The notes beneath the pieces were generated by a model. The model did not search any database. It saw only the letters and a program-made list of their open reading frames with translations, and had not been told where the DNA came from. Made by a program: the position numbers and the translations under genes. Positions 1 to 7,708 of a DNA stretch of 64,000 nucleotides are shown here, piece by piece (positions within the stretch are counted from its first letter, which is position 1; the number at the start of each line of letters is the position of its first letter). This stretch comes from an uncultured Armatimonadota bacterium (GTDB taxonomy: Bacteria; Armatimonadota; Fimbriimonadia; Fimbriimonadales; Fimbriimonadaceae): positions 38,418 to 102,417 of the forward strand of contig CAIYMO010000011.1 of NCBI GenBank assembly GCA_903927345.1. The letters run 5' to 3'.

Positions 1-433
1 TAGTAATGCGCTCGGAAAGCCAATCCAGAGTTCCTTCCCGCCCGTTGCCCATTGCGAAGTCATGTCCAACGACCACTGCTGAAGCGCGAAGCTTATCAAC
101 AAGAATGGTTCGGAAGAACTCGTCCGCACTCATCCGGCTGAGCCAGGCGTTGAATGGAAGGACAACTGTCAACCCAACTCCGAGATTTTGAAAATGTTCT
201 AGGTTCATCTTCAGAGAAGCAATTGCTTTCGGTGCCTTTGAGGGGTTGAGAACAACCGATGGATGACGATCGAAGGTGACGACAATAGAGGGGAGCTCTT
301 CGCGCTTTGCCCGGGCTACTGCCTCAGAAACTACAGCTTGATGGCCCAAGTGAACGCCATCGAACGTTCCGATGCACACGACAGCCTGCGTCCATTCGGG
401 ACGCAGAAGTTCAATTCCAAAATGCACCTGCAT
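1..433 (-). CDS. ribF: Riboflavin kinase / FAD synthetase, N-terminal part (cut by window edge)
   Basis: The first ~144 codons of a bifunctional enzyme that phosphorylates riboflavin to FMN and adenylates FMN to FAD. The visible part is the nucleotidyltransferase (FAD synthetase) domain: the motif GTFDGVHLGHQ at about residues 22-32 is the family's ATP-binding HIGH-like signature, and TFDRHP follows near residue 53. The C-terminal riboflavin-kinase domain lies outside the window. The ATG overlaps the stop of the upstream membrane-protein gene (TAATG), which implies translational coupling. It sits at the distal end of the flagellar/csrA run and may be co-transcribed with it, although FAD synthesis has no obvious flagellar role. 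Confidence 0.9.
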   Translation of the reverse strand, partial: MQVHFGIELLRPEWTQAVVCIGTFDGVHLGHQAVVSEAVARAKREELPSIVVTFDRHPSVVLNPSKAPKAIASLKMNLEHFQNLGVGLTVVLPFNAWLSRMSADEFFRTILVDKLRASAVVVGHDFAMGNGREGTLDWLSERIT

Positions 434-873
434 TAGCTATTCCTCGAAAACATGATAGGGATCGTGAGCAGACCAAATTGAGCAAGAGCAACCGGAACTA
501 TGGTTCCCAAGTCCGTCCAGTGTGAAAGCACCGCCAGCATGGGCGGCACAGTGGAGGTTGATGAGGCCGGAGTGATCAGCGCCGATGCCAGGAACCAATT
601 TGCTAGATTCCAAACGATCGGAATTGTGATGTTGAGCGGCACAGTCAGTCGCTTGAATGGCACGAAGGACGGCAAGAACGCCGCAAGAAGCGCAACGATG
701 CCACAAGCCGCAACGGAGCTGCAGAGCGAGACCATGCGAGGGAAGATGCCTTCTTCAACGGGGACCCTGCGGATCGCCCAAATCGATGCTACTGCAATGC
801 AGACGACACAACACCCGAGAGAAAGGGTGACCCGTTCGGAAAAGCTAGCCGGGGAGGTCTTCGGGTCGGACAT
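433..873 (-). CDS. Four-helix membrane protein of unknown function
   Basis: A 146-residue protein not matched to a known family. Four hydrophobic segments are visible at about residues 15-34, 47-71, 80-101 and 122-142, separated by short polar loops, so it is probably a polytopic inner-membrane protein. Its start overlaps the last ~29 bases of csrA and its stop overlaps the ribF start by TAATG. Overlaps at both ends on the same strand strongly support a real, translated gene within the operon. No catalytic motif is visible. The position between csrA and ribF gives no clear functional hint. Confidence 0.65.
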   Translation of the reverse strand: MSDPKTSPASFSERVTLSLGCCVVCIAVASIWAIRRVPVEEGIFPRMVSLCSSVAACGIVALLAAFLPSFVPFKRLTVPLNITIPIVWNLANWFLASALITPASSTSTVPPMLAVLSHWTDLGTIVPVALAQFGLLTIPIMFSRNS

Positions 874-1051
874 CGGCAGCGCCGCGATTCTCCTCTGCGA
901 TTTGCTCGTAAATCTCTTTTCGATGAACAGTCACGTCACGAGGAGCGCGAATGCCAAGCCGGACTTGCTCACCGCGCACCTCGAGGACGACGACCTCGAT
1001 TCCTTCCCCAATGACGATTGTCTGATTTACTTTTCTGGTGAGGACCAGCAT
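845..1051 (-). CDS. csrA: Carbon storage regulator CsrA
   Basis: A small (68 aa) dimeric RNA-binding protein that blocks or stabilises mRNAs by binding GGA-containing hairpins near ribosome-binding sites. It begins [15 protein letters not shown], the canonical first beta strands. The conserved [15 protein letters not shown] segment (about residues 31-45) includes the RNA-contacting arginine of the LGIRAP(R) region. Length and order match the family. It lies directly downstream of fliW, whose product binds CsrA and relieves repression in flagellated bacteria, so it probably tunes flagellar protein synthesis here. The stop region overlaps the next gene. Confidence 0.97.
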   Translation of the reverse strand: MLVLTRKVNQTIVIGEGIEVVVLEVRGEQVRLGIRAPRDVTVHRKEIYEQIAEENRGAADVRPEDLPG

Positions 1052-1088
1052 CTGTCTGCCCTCCTTGGCATCCTAAGTCTTCGGCGAC

Positions 1089-1547
1089 CTACGCAGCGAG
1101 TTTCTCAGCCGGCGCAGACTGCTCCGAAAAGATCGGATGACGCATAGTATACGCCTCATTCTCCAAAACCACTTGTTTTCCGCGTTTTGTATCCAGATTG
1201 ATTAGGATCGGAGCTGCAAGATTAGCGGTTGCCGCTTTGGGTTTGCCCACCGGAATAGCAGAAGTGACGAACACTCCAAAGTCTGCACCCGACATCAAAC
1301 CAAGCTGATTCGCATCGGCATCGCTGATTTCGGGATCGTAATCGTCGAAGAACGCCGACGGGTCCGCGAGCAAGAACGCCAGGGACGAATCATTCGCGGA
1401 TTGCAGCCAGCTGAATGGGCTTCCTGGCTTCGTCGGAACGAGCAGGAACTCAGTGGCCTCCGAGAAGCCGATCAGTCCATTTTCGAAGCTGATGATGTCG
1501 TTGTTTGTGTATTCAATCGTGCCGAAGCGTGTTTGAGTTAAGATCAT
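1089..1547 (-). CDS. fliW: Flagellar assembly factor FliW
   Basis: A 152-residue FliW protein. FliW binds flagellin and CsrA, and as flagellin leaves the cytoplasm the freed FliW sequesters CsrA. Visible signatures are the N-terminal FGTIEYTNNDIISFENGLIG segment, the LVPTKPGSPFSWLQS region and a C-terminal PILINLDTKRGKQVVLEN-type motif. The length is normal for the family. It starts 5 bases after the flgL stop and precedes csrA by about 40 bases, the order seen in many non-enteric flagellates. Flagellin itself is not in this window, so the regulatory partner must be encoded elsewhere. Confidence 0.95.
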   Translation of the reverse strand: MILTQTRFGTIEYTNNDIISFENGLIGFSEATEFLLVPTKPGSPFSWLQSANDSSLAFLLADPSAFFDDYDPEISDADANQLGLMSGADFGVFVTSAIPVGKPKAATANLAAPILINLDTKRGKQVVLENEAYTMRHPIFSEQSAPAEKLAA

Positions 1548-1552
1548 GGTCT

Positions 1553-2434
1553 TTATTTGAGGTAGTTCAACAAGCTGAGCCCAAATCCTTGGCTCATGAC
1601 TTGAAGGGATGCCTGATAGGCAGTTTCGGCGCTCTTATATTCCATGATCGCCTGAGAGAGATCGACATCCTCGATGTTCGAGATGCCGTTTGTGAGTTCT
1701 TCCAATCGACGCGAGTGGTCGTTTTGGAAGGACTCAACACTTTTTGCGCGTGTTCCAACATCGCCTCGGATGTTGTTCAGCAGAGCAATTCCGTCTTGGA
1801 CTGCTTTGATGCTGACGTCGCTGATCGTTGCCGTGCTGCCACCCTCAAGGTTTGCCTTAAGTTGGTCAAGTGTTGCGTACAACGATGTAAATAGTTGAGA
1901 GCCGTCGGTGTTAATCGTCACCGCGTCGTTCGAGTTTGCCTCGACTTTGATGGATCCAGAATTGCCCTGATAAGCGATCCCGGTCGAGGTGACGTTGAAC
2001 GGCTGCTTATCGGTCGCTGTGCCAGCAAAGAGATAGCCACCCGTTGGGCCCTTGCCGTTGGCAAGGCTGTAGACCTGGTCTCGGATGGTCGCAATTTCTG
2101 CCGCCATAGCTTTTCGAGCATCCGACGAAGTGGTAGCGCTAGCACCAGAAATGGCGATGCTGTTGGCTCGATTGAGAAGTGTTCCAACTTCGCTGAGAGA
2201 GCTTTCACTGGTGTTGAGCCAAGTTTTTGCCCTGTCAAGGTTGGCCTTGTACTGTTCAACGGATGCCTTAACGCCTCGCATAGTGAGGACGTCACTCAGT
2301 CCGCGAGGATCATCTGCGAGCGTGTTGATTCGCTTACCGCTACTGACCCGCTGCTGGGCGATCCGATATGAATCGCCGGCAATGTTCATCTGGCTCCGCA
2401 TCGCTTCAAATTGGTAGTTTGTGCTAACTCGCAT
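1553..2434 (-). CDS. flgL: Flagellar hook-associated protein 3 (hook-filament junction)
   Basis: FlgL (293 aa) forms the junction ring between hook-associated FlgK and the flagellin filament, and is exported by the flagellar type III system. The N-terminal flagellin-like helix starts MRVSTNYQFEAMRSQM and carries SSGKRINTLADDP near residue 32. The C-terminal helix shows DVDLSQAIMEYKSAETAYQAS near residue 256. Both coiled-coil D0/D1 ends are present with a short variable middle, so the protein is complete and compact. A strong AGGAGG ribosome-binding site precedes the ATG. It follows flgK after a 65-base gap in which I see no further gene. Confidence 0.95.
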   Translation of the reverse strand: MRVSTNYQFEAMRSQMNIAGDSYRIAQQRVSSGKRINTLADDPRGLSDVLTMRGVKASVEQYKANLDRAKTWLNTSESSLSEVGTLLNRANSIAISGASATTSSDARKAMAAEIATIRDQVYSLANGKGPTGGYLFAGTATDKQPFNVTSTGIAYQGNSGSIKVEANSNDAVTINTDGSQLFTSLYATLDQLKANLEGGSTATISDVSIKAVQDGIALLNNIRGDVGTRAKSVESFQNDHSRRLEELTNGISNIEDVDLSQAIMEYKSAETAYQASLQVMSQGFGLSLLNYLK

Positions 2435-2499
2435 TTGTATTCCTCCTGTTCAGAATCATCGGTATTTTCACTGGGTTATCCATAGGTGTTTGCTGTAAC

Positions 2500-3888
2500 T
2501 TATCGCTTGAGCATGCTGATGAGGTCGCCCAGTGTTTCGTCCATAACGCTCAATACCTTTGCAGAAGCTTGGTAGCTTCGTTGGAACTGCTGAAGGTTGG
2601 CGAGCTCGTCGTCGAGGTTGACTCCAGAGATATCCTGAATCTGGGCTTCGATCTGCTCTCCAAGGGCGTACGCAATCTCGCGGTCTGTCTGGGCAGTTGA
2701 GATGTCTCGCCCTACCGTTGATAAGAGGCTTGAGAAATACGACCGAGTAGTCTGCCCGCCGAGTCCAGCGATGGACTGGTCACGAAGCTTCGACATCGCG
2801 GTTGCGATTGTTCCATCGCTCGCCGCACTGCTCGTCCCCGTAACGAGGAGGGCTGGATTGATGTCCAGAGCCGAATCGATGTACAGGTTCGCCGCACCAA
2901 GAATCGGAGTCGTCGCGTTATCCGAGAAGAAGAATCCACCGGCTGCGCCCGCATTGGTCACACCACTTCCGTGGAGGTTGTTAACCTGCGACCGCAGGTT
3001 ATTCGCCAGGTTGTCCAGCTGGGTCATGTAGTTGGCGACATCGGTCATGCCATCGAACTGCCCCTTCAGAACCCCGTTCGTGATCGGCCAGTTAACCGAT
3101 CCACCATCGTTCACTGTGCTAGTTGCTGCATTGAACGTCGTCGGAAACGGTGTCGAGCCAACTTGATCTACCAGCGTGTAGCTGCCAACGAAAACCGACA
3201 GGGAGTTGTCGCTTCCAAGATGAGTGTCGACATTAACGAGTTTGGACAGCTCAGCAACCGCCTGGTCACGCTGATCCATCAAGTCGTTTGGCTGACCGCC
3301 ACCGGCCATATTGATCCGGATCTGCTCGTTTAGGCTCCCGATCTGATCGGCAAAGCCTTGGATCGTTGAAATTGTGTCGTTAATCTGCTTGGTTTGTGCG
3401 TCGTAGGTCGCTTTTAGGTCGCTGTACGCGGTGCGAACCTTCGTCGCAACATCTCGCCCTGCCGCAAGAACTCCTTGGCGGTTGGTGAGACTGGAAGGGT
3501 CGTTCGCGAGGGAAGACCATGAGTTGTAGAACGCATCGAGCGAAGAGCTGATGCCCTTGCCACTGACGTCTAGGAATGAGGCCTGGACTCGCTCAAGAAG
3601 GCTAAGGTTTGCCTCTGCACGACCTTGATCCCCGCCAATATCTTGACGTCGAGATTCGAGGAAGAGGTCTCGTGAACGTGTGATTTGGTTAAGGTTAACA
3701 CCGCTTCCAACGTTGACAACCTTGCCCGCAATATACACATTCGGTGTAGCAACTTGGAGGTCTGTCCGTTGCCGGGAGAATCCTTTGGTGTTTACATTCG
3801 CGATATTGTGCCCAGTCGTATCCAACGAACGTTGGAATGCGTTGAGCGCACGTCGAGATGTTTCGATACCTTGAAATGGACTTGGCAT
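2500..3888 (-). CDS. flgK: Flagellar hook-associated protein 1
   Basis: FlgK (462 aa) sits on the distal hook end and connects it to FlgL. The N-terminus has the rod/hook-family signature with TTGHNIANVNTKGFSRQR at about residues 24-41. The C-terminus ends in the conserved NLDDELANLQQFQRSYQASAKV segment that forms the D0 helix. At 462 residues it is shorter than enteric FlgK (~550), the difference lying in the variable central domain. An AAGGAGGAG ribosome-binding site is close to the ATG. It follows flgN, its predicted export chaperone, by 14 bases. Confidence 0.95.
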   Translation of the reverse strand: MPSPFQGIETSRRALNAFQRSLDTTGHNIANVNTKGFSRQRTDLQVATPNVYIAGKVVNVGSGVNLNQITRSRDLFLESRRQDIGGDQGRAEANLSLLERVQASFLDVSGKGISSSLDAFYNSWSSLANDPSSLTNRQGVLAAGRDVATKVRTAYSDLKATYDAQTKQINDTISTIQGFADQIGSLNEQIRINMAGGGQPNDLMDQRDQAVAELSKLVNVDTHLGSDNSLSVFVGSYTLVDQVGSTPFPTTFNAATSTVNDGGSVNWPITNGVLKGQFDGMTDVANYMTQLDNLANNLRSQVNNLHGSGVTNAGAAGGFFFSDNATTPILGAANLYIDSALDINPALLVTGTSSAASDGTIATAMSKLRDQSIAGLGGQTTRSYFSSLLSTVGRDISTAQTDREIAYALGEQIEAQIQDISGVNLDDELANLQQFQRSYQASAKVLSVMDETLGDLISMLKR

Positions 3889-3902
3889 GAGATTTCTCCT
3901 CC

Positions 3903-4382
3903 TTAGGCAGCGGCGTCAACCAGAATCGATCTCGATCCTGATGGTCGTCCTCGGTAAGGTCCGGTTCCTTCGTTCGCCGCTCGTGCAATAAGGGTGAGAG
4001 TTCCGTTGATGTAGGTCATCTCGCTTTCGATGAGCTTTCGGTTTTTGTTCATCACGTCTTGGATGCGCTGGGCACCGACCAAGACCTTGTTTGCCGTGGC
4101 TTGAATGACAGCTGCCTCGTCCTTTTCTAGGACAGAGATCAGGCCTCGAAGGCTTGGCGCAGGAGCACCAACTTCTTCGGCCAGCCTTTTCGCTTCATCA
4201 ATCGCCTGGGCATCGATGGCGCGGACCGCCGAGAGCTGCATCTCAAGCTCGGGTCGGATTCTCTCGACACGCTCGACATCCCGAAGGGTGACAGCGACCG
4301 TTTGTTCGTGGAGAGTTAGCAAAAGCGAATCAGACGCTTTTAGCCACTCATTCCACAGGGTTTGAAGAGTTTTGGTTCTCAT
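3903..4382 (-). CDS. flgN: FlgN-family export chaperone
   Basis: A 159-residue, largely helical protein with heptad-like Leu/Ala/Glu spacing, typical of FlgN, the cytosolic chaperone that keeps FlgK and FlgL soluble and delivers them to the export gate. Sequence identity to enteric FlgN is not obvious; the call rests on length, predicted long helices (for example LLTLHEQTVAVTLRDVERVE near residue 21), and position immediately before flgK. The start overlaps the stop of the upstream flgJ-type gene by 4 bases (ATGA), implying coupled translation. The C-terminus contains a glycine/arginine-rich tail. Confidence 0.75.
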   Translation of the reverse strand: MRTKTLQTLWNEWLKASDSLLLTLHEQTVAVTLRDVERVERIRPELEMQLSAVRAIDAQAIDEAKRLAEEVGAPAPSLRGLISVLEKDEAAVIQATANKVLVGAQRIQDVMNKNRKLIESEMTYINGTLTLIARAANEGTGPYRGRPSGSRSILVDAAA

Positions 4383-4720
4383 GCTTGGTTCTCGATGGAT
4401 GTTTCCGATGTCGTAGGTTTGTTTCGTGCGGTCTTCATGGCTTGTTGTGCTGCCATAGGTGCCACGCTGCGATAAATTGTCTTGCCGATGCCGAGGCCAC
4501 CTCGCTGAGACATAAGGTCAGAAAGGTTCTGCTCAAACATGTCCTTGTAAACGCTGGCTCCTGGAACGTCGCTTCCGAAGAGACCCTTCTTACCGCCCAT
4601 CTGCTGGAGGAGCGACTTGAACATGAACGCCTCAAGCCCTTCGGATGCCTTCTTCAGCTTTGCCAGGTCCTTGTTGGCAAGGATCAAGGGCTTGATTGCG
4701 TTAGATAGTTCCAAATTCAT
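4379..4720 (-). CDS. flgJ: Rod-binding protein, FlgJ N-terminal type without muramidase
   Basis: A 113-residue single-domain version of the FlgJ rod-capping region (family 'rod-binding protein'). The conserved core LKKASEGLEAFMFKSLLQQM at residues 22-41 matches the FlgJ N-terminal signature of a helix followed by the F-x-LL-Q-M motif. The DMFEQNLSDLMSQRGGLGIG stretch near residue 60 is equally typical. The C-terminal glucosaminidase domain of enteric FlgJ is absent, as in many non-enteric bacteria, so a separate lytic enzyme must open peptidoglycan. Overlaps of 4 bases with both flgI and flgN show operon coupling. Confidence 0.9.
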   Translation of the reverse strand: MNLELSNAIKPLILANKDLAKLKKASEGLEAFMFKSLLQQMGGKKGLFGSDVPGASVYKDMFEQNLSDLMSQRGGLGIGKTIYRSVAPMAAQQAMKTARNKPTTSETSIENQA

Positions 4721-5913
4721 TGGATGATGAGCCTCGCTTTGAGTGCGCCCTGTTGCCGCAGGAGCTGAAGAATGTTGATGATGTCATTCGCCTTAAGCCG
4801 AAGCTCTTGGAAAATCCGAGCAAGGTCAGCAACTGTCGTGTTGGGCGCGAGAACCGCAACATCGGCTTCGCCCTGAGTCGCACTCACTCGCTGGTTTGCC
4901 ACTGCAACAGTCTCACCCTTCGAAAACGGGTTTGGCTGACTTACGCTGATTTGCTCCTGGATTTCGACGCTGATCGAGCCGACTGCAATCACTGATGGCG
5001 CGATCCGAACGTTTCCACCGATGGTGATGGCTCCCGATTTCTCATTAATGATTACAACTGCGGCATTGTCAACATTGACATTGAGCTCTTCTAGCTTTGC
5101 CATAGTGTTGATTGGATTCACGCCTTTGGGGCTGTTGACCGAAATCGTCTGGCCATTCTCCGCCACCGCACCCAACTCGGGATACTTCTTGTTGATCAGG
5201 TCCTGAATTCGGCTGGCTGTCGTCAGATCTGAATCCATCAACTCGAGGTACATCTTGCCGTCGTAAACGATCTTTGTCGGAGCACCCTGTTCCACAATTC
5301 CTCCATTAGGAACTCGACCAACCGTTGAGAAGCCTGTGGAACTCTGGTTACCGCCTGCTGCCGCCCCAAATCCGCTGATGCTGATCGCGCCCTGCGCAAT
5401 CGTGTATGGGTTTTCGTTGTTGCCGACAGCGTAGAGTTCAGTCCGAAGCAACGTGCCGCCGCGAAGACTCTGGGCATCTCCAGCGGAGGAAACCGTCACA
5501 TCAATCAATTGACCGTTCGTGGTGAAAGGTGGCAACTCGGCGGTAACGACAACCCAAGCCGCATTCTTTGGCTCCATGTTCGAAAGCTGAGCATCCATGT
5601 TGATGCTCTTCAAATAGTTCGAGAGCGCCGCCGCAGCTTGAGGATTACGTCGCGTATCACCCGTACCCCCGAGACCGATCACGAGCCCGAAACCCATGAG
5701 CTGGTTACTTCGGATCCCGCGGAATCGAGAAATATCTTTCAAACGAACTTGGACGCCGTTCTTTTCATCTTGGTTGATGATCTTGAGCCGTCGATCCATT
5801 TCGCTTTGCTGACCCTTCGAGTCGTCCGGCTTGGCTGCTGGCTTGGTCGCGGGACCTTGACCGAAGCTCAAGCTGACTGCGAAAAGAACAAGAGTTGATG
5901 TTAGGAGTTTCAT
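4717..5913 (-). CDS. flgI: Flagellar P-ring protein FlgI
   Basis: FlgI (398 aa) polymerises around the rod in the peptidoglycan layer. I place the start at the ATG giving MKLLTSTLVLFAVSLSFGQ, a clean signal peptide; it overlaps the flgH stop (TAATG). A longer upstream reading would lose the signal. After a ~30-residue hydrophilic linker the family core begins with VRLKDISRFRGIRSNQLMGFGLVIGLGGTGD, and the end LKANDIINILQLLRQQGALKARL is also classic. The extended charged linker behind the signal peptide is longer than in enteric FlgI. Its export and assembly partner FlgA is encoded two genes upstream. Confidence 0.96.
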   Translation of the reverse strand: MKLLTSTLVLFAVSLSFGQGPATKPAAKPDDSKGQQSEMDRRLKIINQDEKNGVQVRLKDISRFRGIRSNQLMGFGLVIGLGGTGDTRRNPQAAAALSNYLKSINMDAQLSNMEPKNAAWVVVTAELPPFTTNGQLIDVTVSSAGDAQSLRGGTLLRTELYAVGNNENPYTIAQGAISISGFGAAAGGNQSSTGFSTVGRVPNGGIVEQGAPTKIVYDGKMYLELMDSDLTTASRIQDLINKKYPELGAVAENGQTISVNSPKGVNPINTMAKLEELNVNVDNAAVVIINEKSGAITIGGNVRIAPSVIAVGSISVEIQEQISVSQPNPFSKGETVAVANQRVSATQGEADVAVLAPNTTVADLARIFQELRLKANDIINILQLLRQQGALKARLIIQ

Positions 5914-6533
5914 TAGAACAACCAGTCCATAAGCTTCGTAACAAAGCCGCGTCGTTGCCGTTGGTAGATCATTCCAATGCCTTCGGACTTGATCTCGGCG
6001 TTTGCGAGGTTTTCGCTGAGAAGAGTGTTGTCGAGTCGAATATCGTCGAGTCGGCACATACCGGTGAGAGTCATTTGCTGGGTGTCTCGGTTGATCTTTA
6101 CTGCCCGGGTTCCCTCAACGACGAATACACCATTCGGCAGGATTTGCTTGATCGTAACGGACATTCGTGCCGACAGCTTGTTCTGCTGTGAGGACGTGCC
6201 CTGCGATTGCATCTGGCTGTCTGCAGCCGAACTCCCTCCCGAAAGGAGAGTGTTCACAAGGCCGACTCCCAGCCAGTTTGCCAACGGGATCTCGTTCGGG
6301 CCAACCTTGTTCGATTCCTTCTTGTTGTTCTGGACGCTCGCTTGGTACTGACCATTGGAGGATTCGCTGATGATGACGGTCAAGATGTCGCCAACCTTCC
6401 GTGCATTCCGAGTCTGGAAGATGGGCTTGTACGATTTAGGTGTCAAGGAACCGTAGGTCTCATCTGTGGTGGTGGATTGCTGAGCAAGAGCCACGAATGG
6501 GAGAAGAGCAAGAATTAGGAAGAGTTGTTTCAT
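5913..6533 (-). CDS. flgH: Flagellar L-ring protein FlgH lacking an obvious lipobox
   Basis: FlgH (206 aa) builds the outer-membrane L ring. The conserved core is clear: RKVGDILTVIISESSNG at about residue 45, the SARMSVTIKQILPNGVFVVEG motif near 119, and the LDDIRLDNTLLSENLANAEI segment near 162. The N-terminus MKQLFLILALLPFVALAQQ is a signal peptide, but no cysteine sits at the cleavage site, whereas most FlgH proteins are lipoproteins with an LxxC box. The presence of L and P rings argues for a diderm envelope. It overlaps flgA and flgI by 4 and 1 bases. Confidence 0.95.
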   Translation of the reverse strand: MKQLFLILALLPFVALAQQSTTTDETYGSLTPKSYKPIFQTRNARKVGDILTVIISESSNGQYQASVQNNKKESNKVGPNEIPLANWLGVGLVNTLLSGGSSAADSQMQSQGTSSQQNKLSARMSVTIKQILPNGVFVVEGTRAVKINRDTQQMTLTGMCRLDDIRLDNTLLSENLANAEIKSEGIGMIYQRQRRGFVTKLMDWLF

Positions 6534-7705
6534 AGTCGAACCTCGACGGTATTGTTGACGAGGAGGATTCCGGTCTGGATAGATCCGGTCTCCGTTTTGA
6601 CGGTGACCTTTTGGCCGAGAAATGCTTGACCCTGGGCTCGAGCTTTGATCACGACCACCGCAGCGGAAGAAATCATCTTTAGCTTCACCTCGTCGCCAAG
6701 CTTCACCGATGGGATGTTGCCTGTGCCGTAAGTCAGGTTCAGGGTGGTGACGAGCTTTCGATTAACAAGGATGTCAATCGTAGCGGTGAGCTGACCGTCT
6801 CGGATTTGGAGGTTCGACGCTTCAACCGAAGCCTCGCCAACTGGAACCGGGACATCGAACTGTCGTGTCTTTAGCTCGAGATCAGCATCGAATTCAAACT
6901 TCTTCTTAAAGGCGTCTGAAACCGTCTGTGTGATCAAGTTGATCGTAATCGACTGACTCTTCCGCGACACTCTTGCTCCGGTTGGGACTGAGATGTGGAC
7001 TGTCCGGATGTCGATCTGAGCGGCGGCAATGTTTGCGCGGATCGCCGCTGTTGAGAGGTTTCGAGCAGTTCCAAAGTAGGGAGTGCGCCCTAGGTCAATG
7101 TTCTTCAACATCTTGACCAGCGCTGGATCGCCACTAATATCTGCGATCGAATCGAGCGTGATTACCTCGCTCTCAACGAGCGATTCTGCTCGAACAACGA
7201 CTTCAGCAGCCGCTGCGCTTGTAAACGAGTTTCCTGCGACACCGGCAGTCTTTGGCTTCGGTGTCTGAACTCGAGTTGGCTGAGAATTCGTCATTGCAGC
7301 CACTTTCTCAAGCCGAATGACCCCCGAAGCTCCTTCGCCTGGGTTGGTGAGCGTCGGCTTGGAGAGCGTCGACAGCATCGATCCAAAGTTGATAAAGCTT
7401 GGAGCGTCGTTGAACACCGCAAGGACGATACGCCCGACTCGTTGCTTTGTGCCACCCACTTGAGCCGTGACTTCGCCATCCAGCGAGCATGTCAGTGAGG
7501 TTGTTCCAGCAGGAGCGAACATCTTGGGGGACAGAATGGATCCATCGGATGCGACCAAGCCCTTGGGCGATGCGATCACTACTTCGGAGCGCGAGTACAG
7601 AACATTTGACCCGCGAGTGAAGCGGAGGTAGCCTTCGCCATCGACCTTGAGAGGAAGCGAAGGAACCGGTGCCAAACAGATTGCTGAAAGGAGTGCTGAG
7701 ATCAT
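6530..7705 (-). CDS. flgA: FlgA P-ring chaperone fused to an N-terminal FlgG-like domain
   Basis: At 391 residues this is well above the usual ~220-240 of FlgA. The C-terminal ~215 residues (about 175-391) form the FlgA module that helps FlgI polymerise in the periplasm, ending in a SAF-type repeat region (IKARAQGQAFLGQKVTVKT near residue 353). After a signal-peptide-like start (1-18), residues 21-110 align with residues 98-190 of the adjacent FlgG: GEGYLRF against GEGFFQV, LVASDGSILSP against LVTSAGYKLQP, and VGRIVLAVF against IGKITLAVF. A Pro/Thr/Ala-rich linker (~135-165) joins the parts. The gene starts 3 bases past the flgG stop. Confidence 0.9.
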   Translation of the reverse strand: MISALLSAICLAPVPSLPLKVDGEGYLRFTRGSNVLYSRSEVVIASPKGLVASDGSILSPKMFAPAGTTSLTCSLDGEVTAQVGGTKQRVGRIVLAVFNDAPSFINFGSMLSTLSKPTLTNPGEGASGVIRLEKVAAMTNSQPTRVQTPKPKTAGVAGNSFTSAAAAEVVVRAESLVESEVITLDSIADISGDPALVKMLKNIDLGRTPYFGTARNLSTAAIRANIAAAQIDIRTVHISVPTGARVSRKSQSITINLITQTVSDAFKKKFEFDADLELKTRQFDVPVPVGEASVEASNLQIRDGQLTATIDILVNRKLVTTLNLTYGTGNIPSVKLGDEVKLKMISSAAVVVIKARAQGQAFLGQKVTVKTETGSIQTGILLVNNTVEVRL

Positions 7706-7708
7706 GAG

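Noticed and set aside
500..1147. 215-aa plus-strand open frame across the csrA and membrane-protein region
   Set aside because: It is antisense to csrA and to the 146-aa gene, has no recognisable domain, and its composition looks like a reverse-frame shadow.
2435..2460. CsrA-binding site in the flgL leader (GGA motifs in AGGAGG)
   Set aside because: The GGAs are part of a normal Shine-Dalgarno sequence and do not match the ANGGA hairpin-loop consensus.
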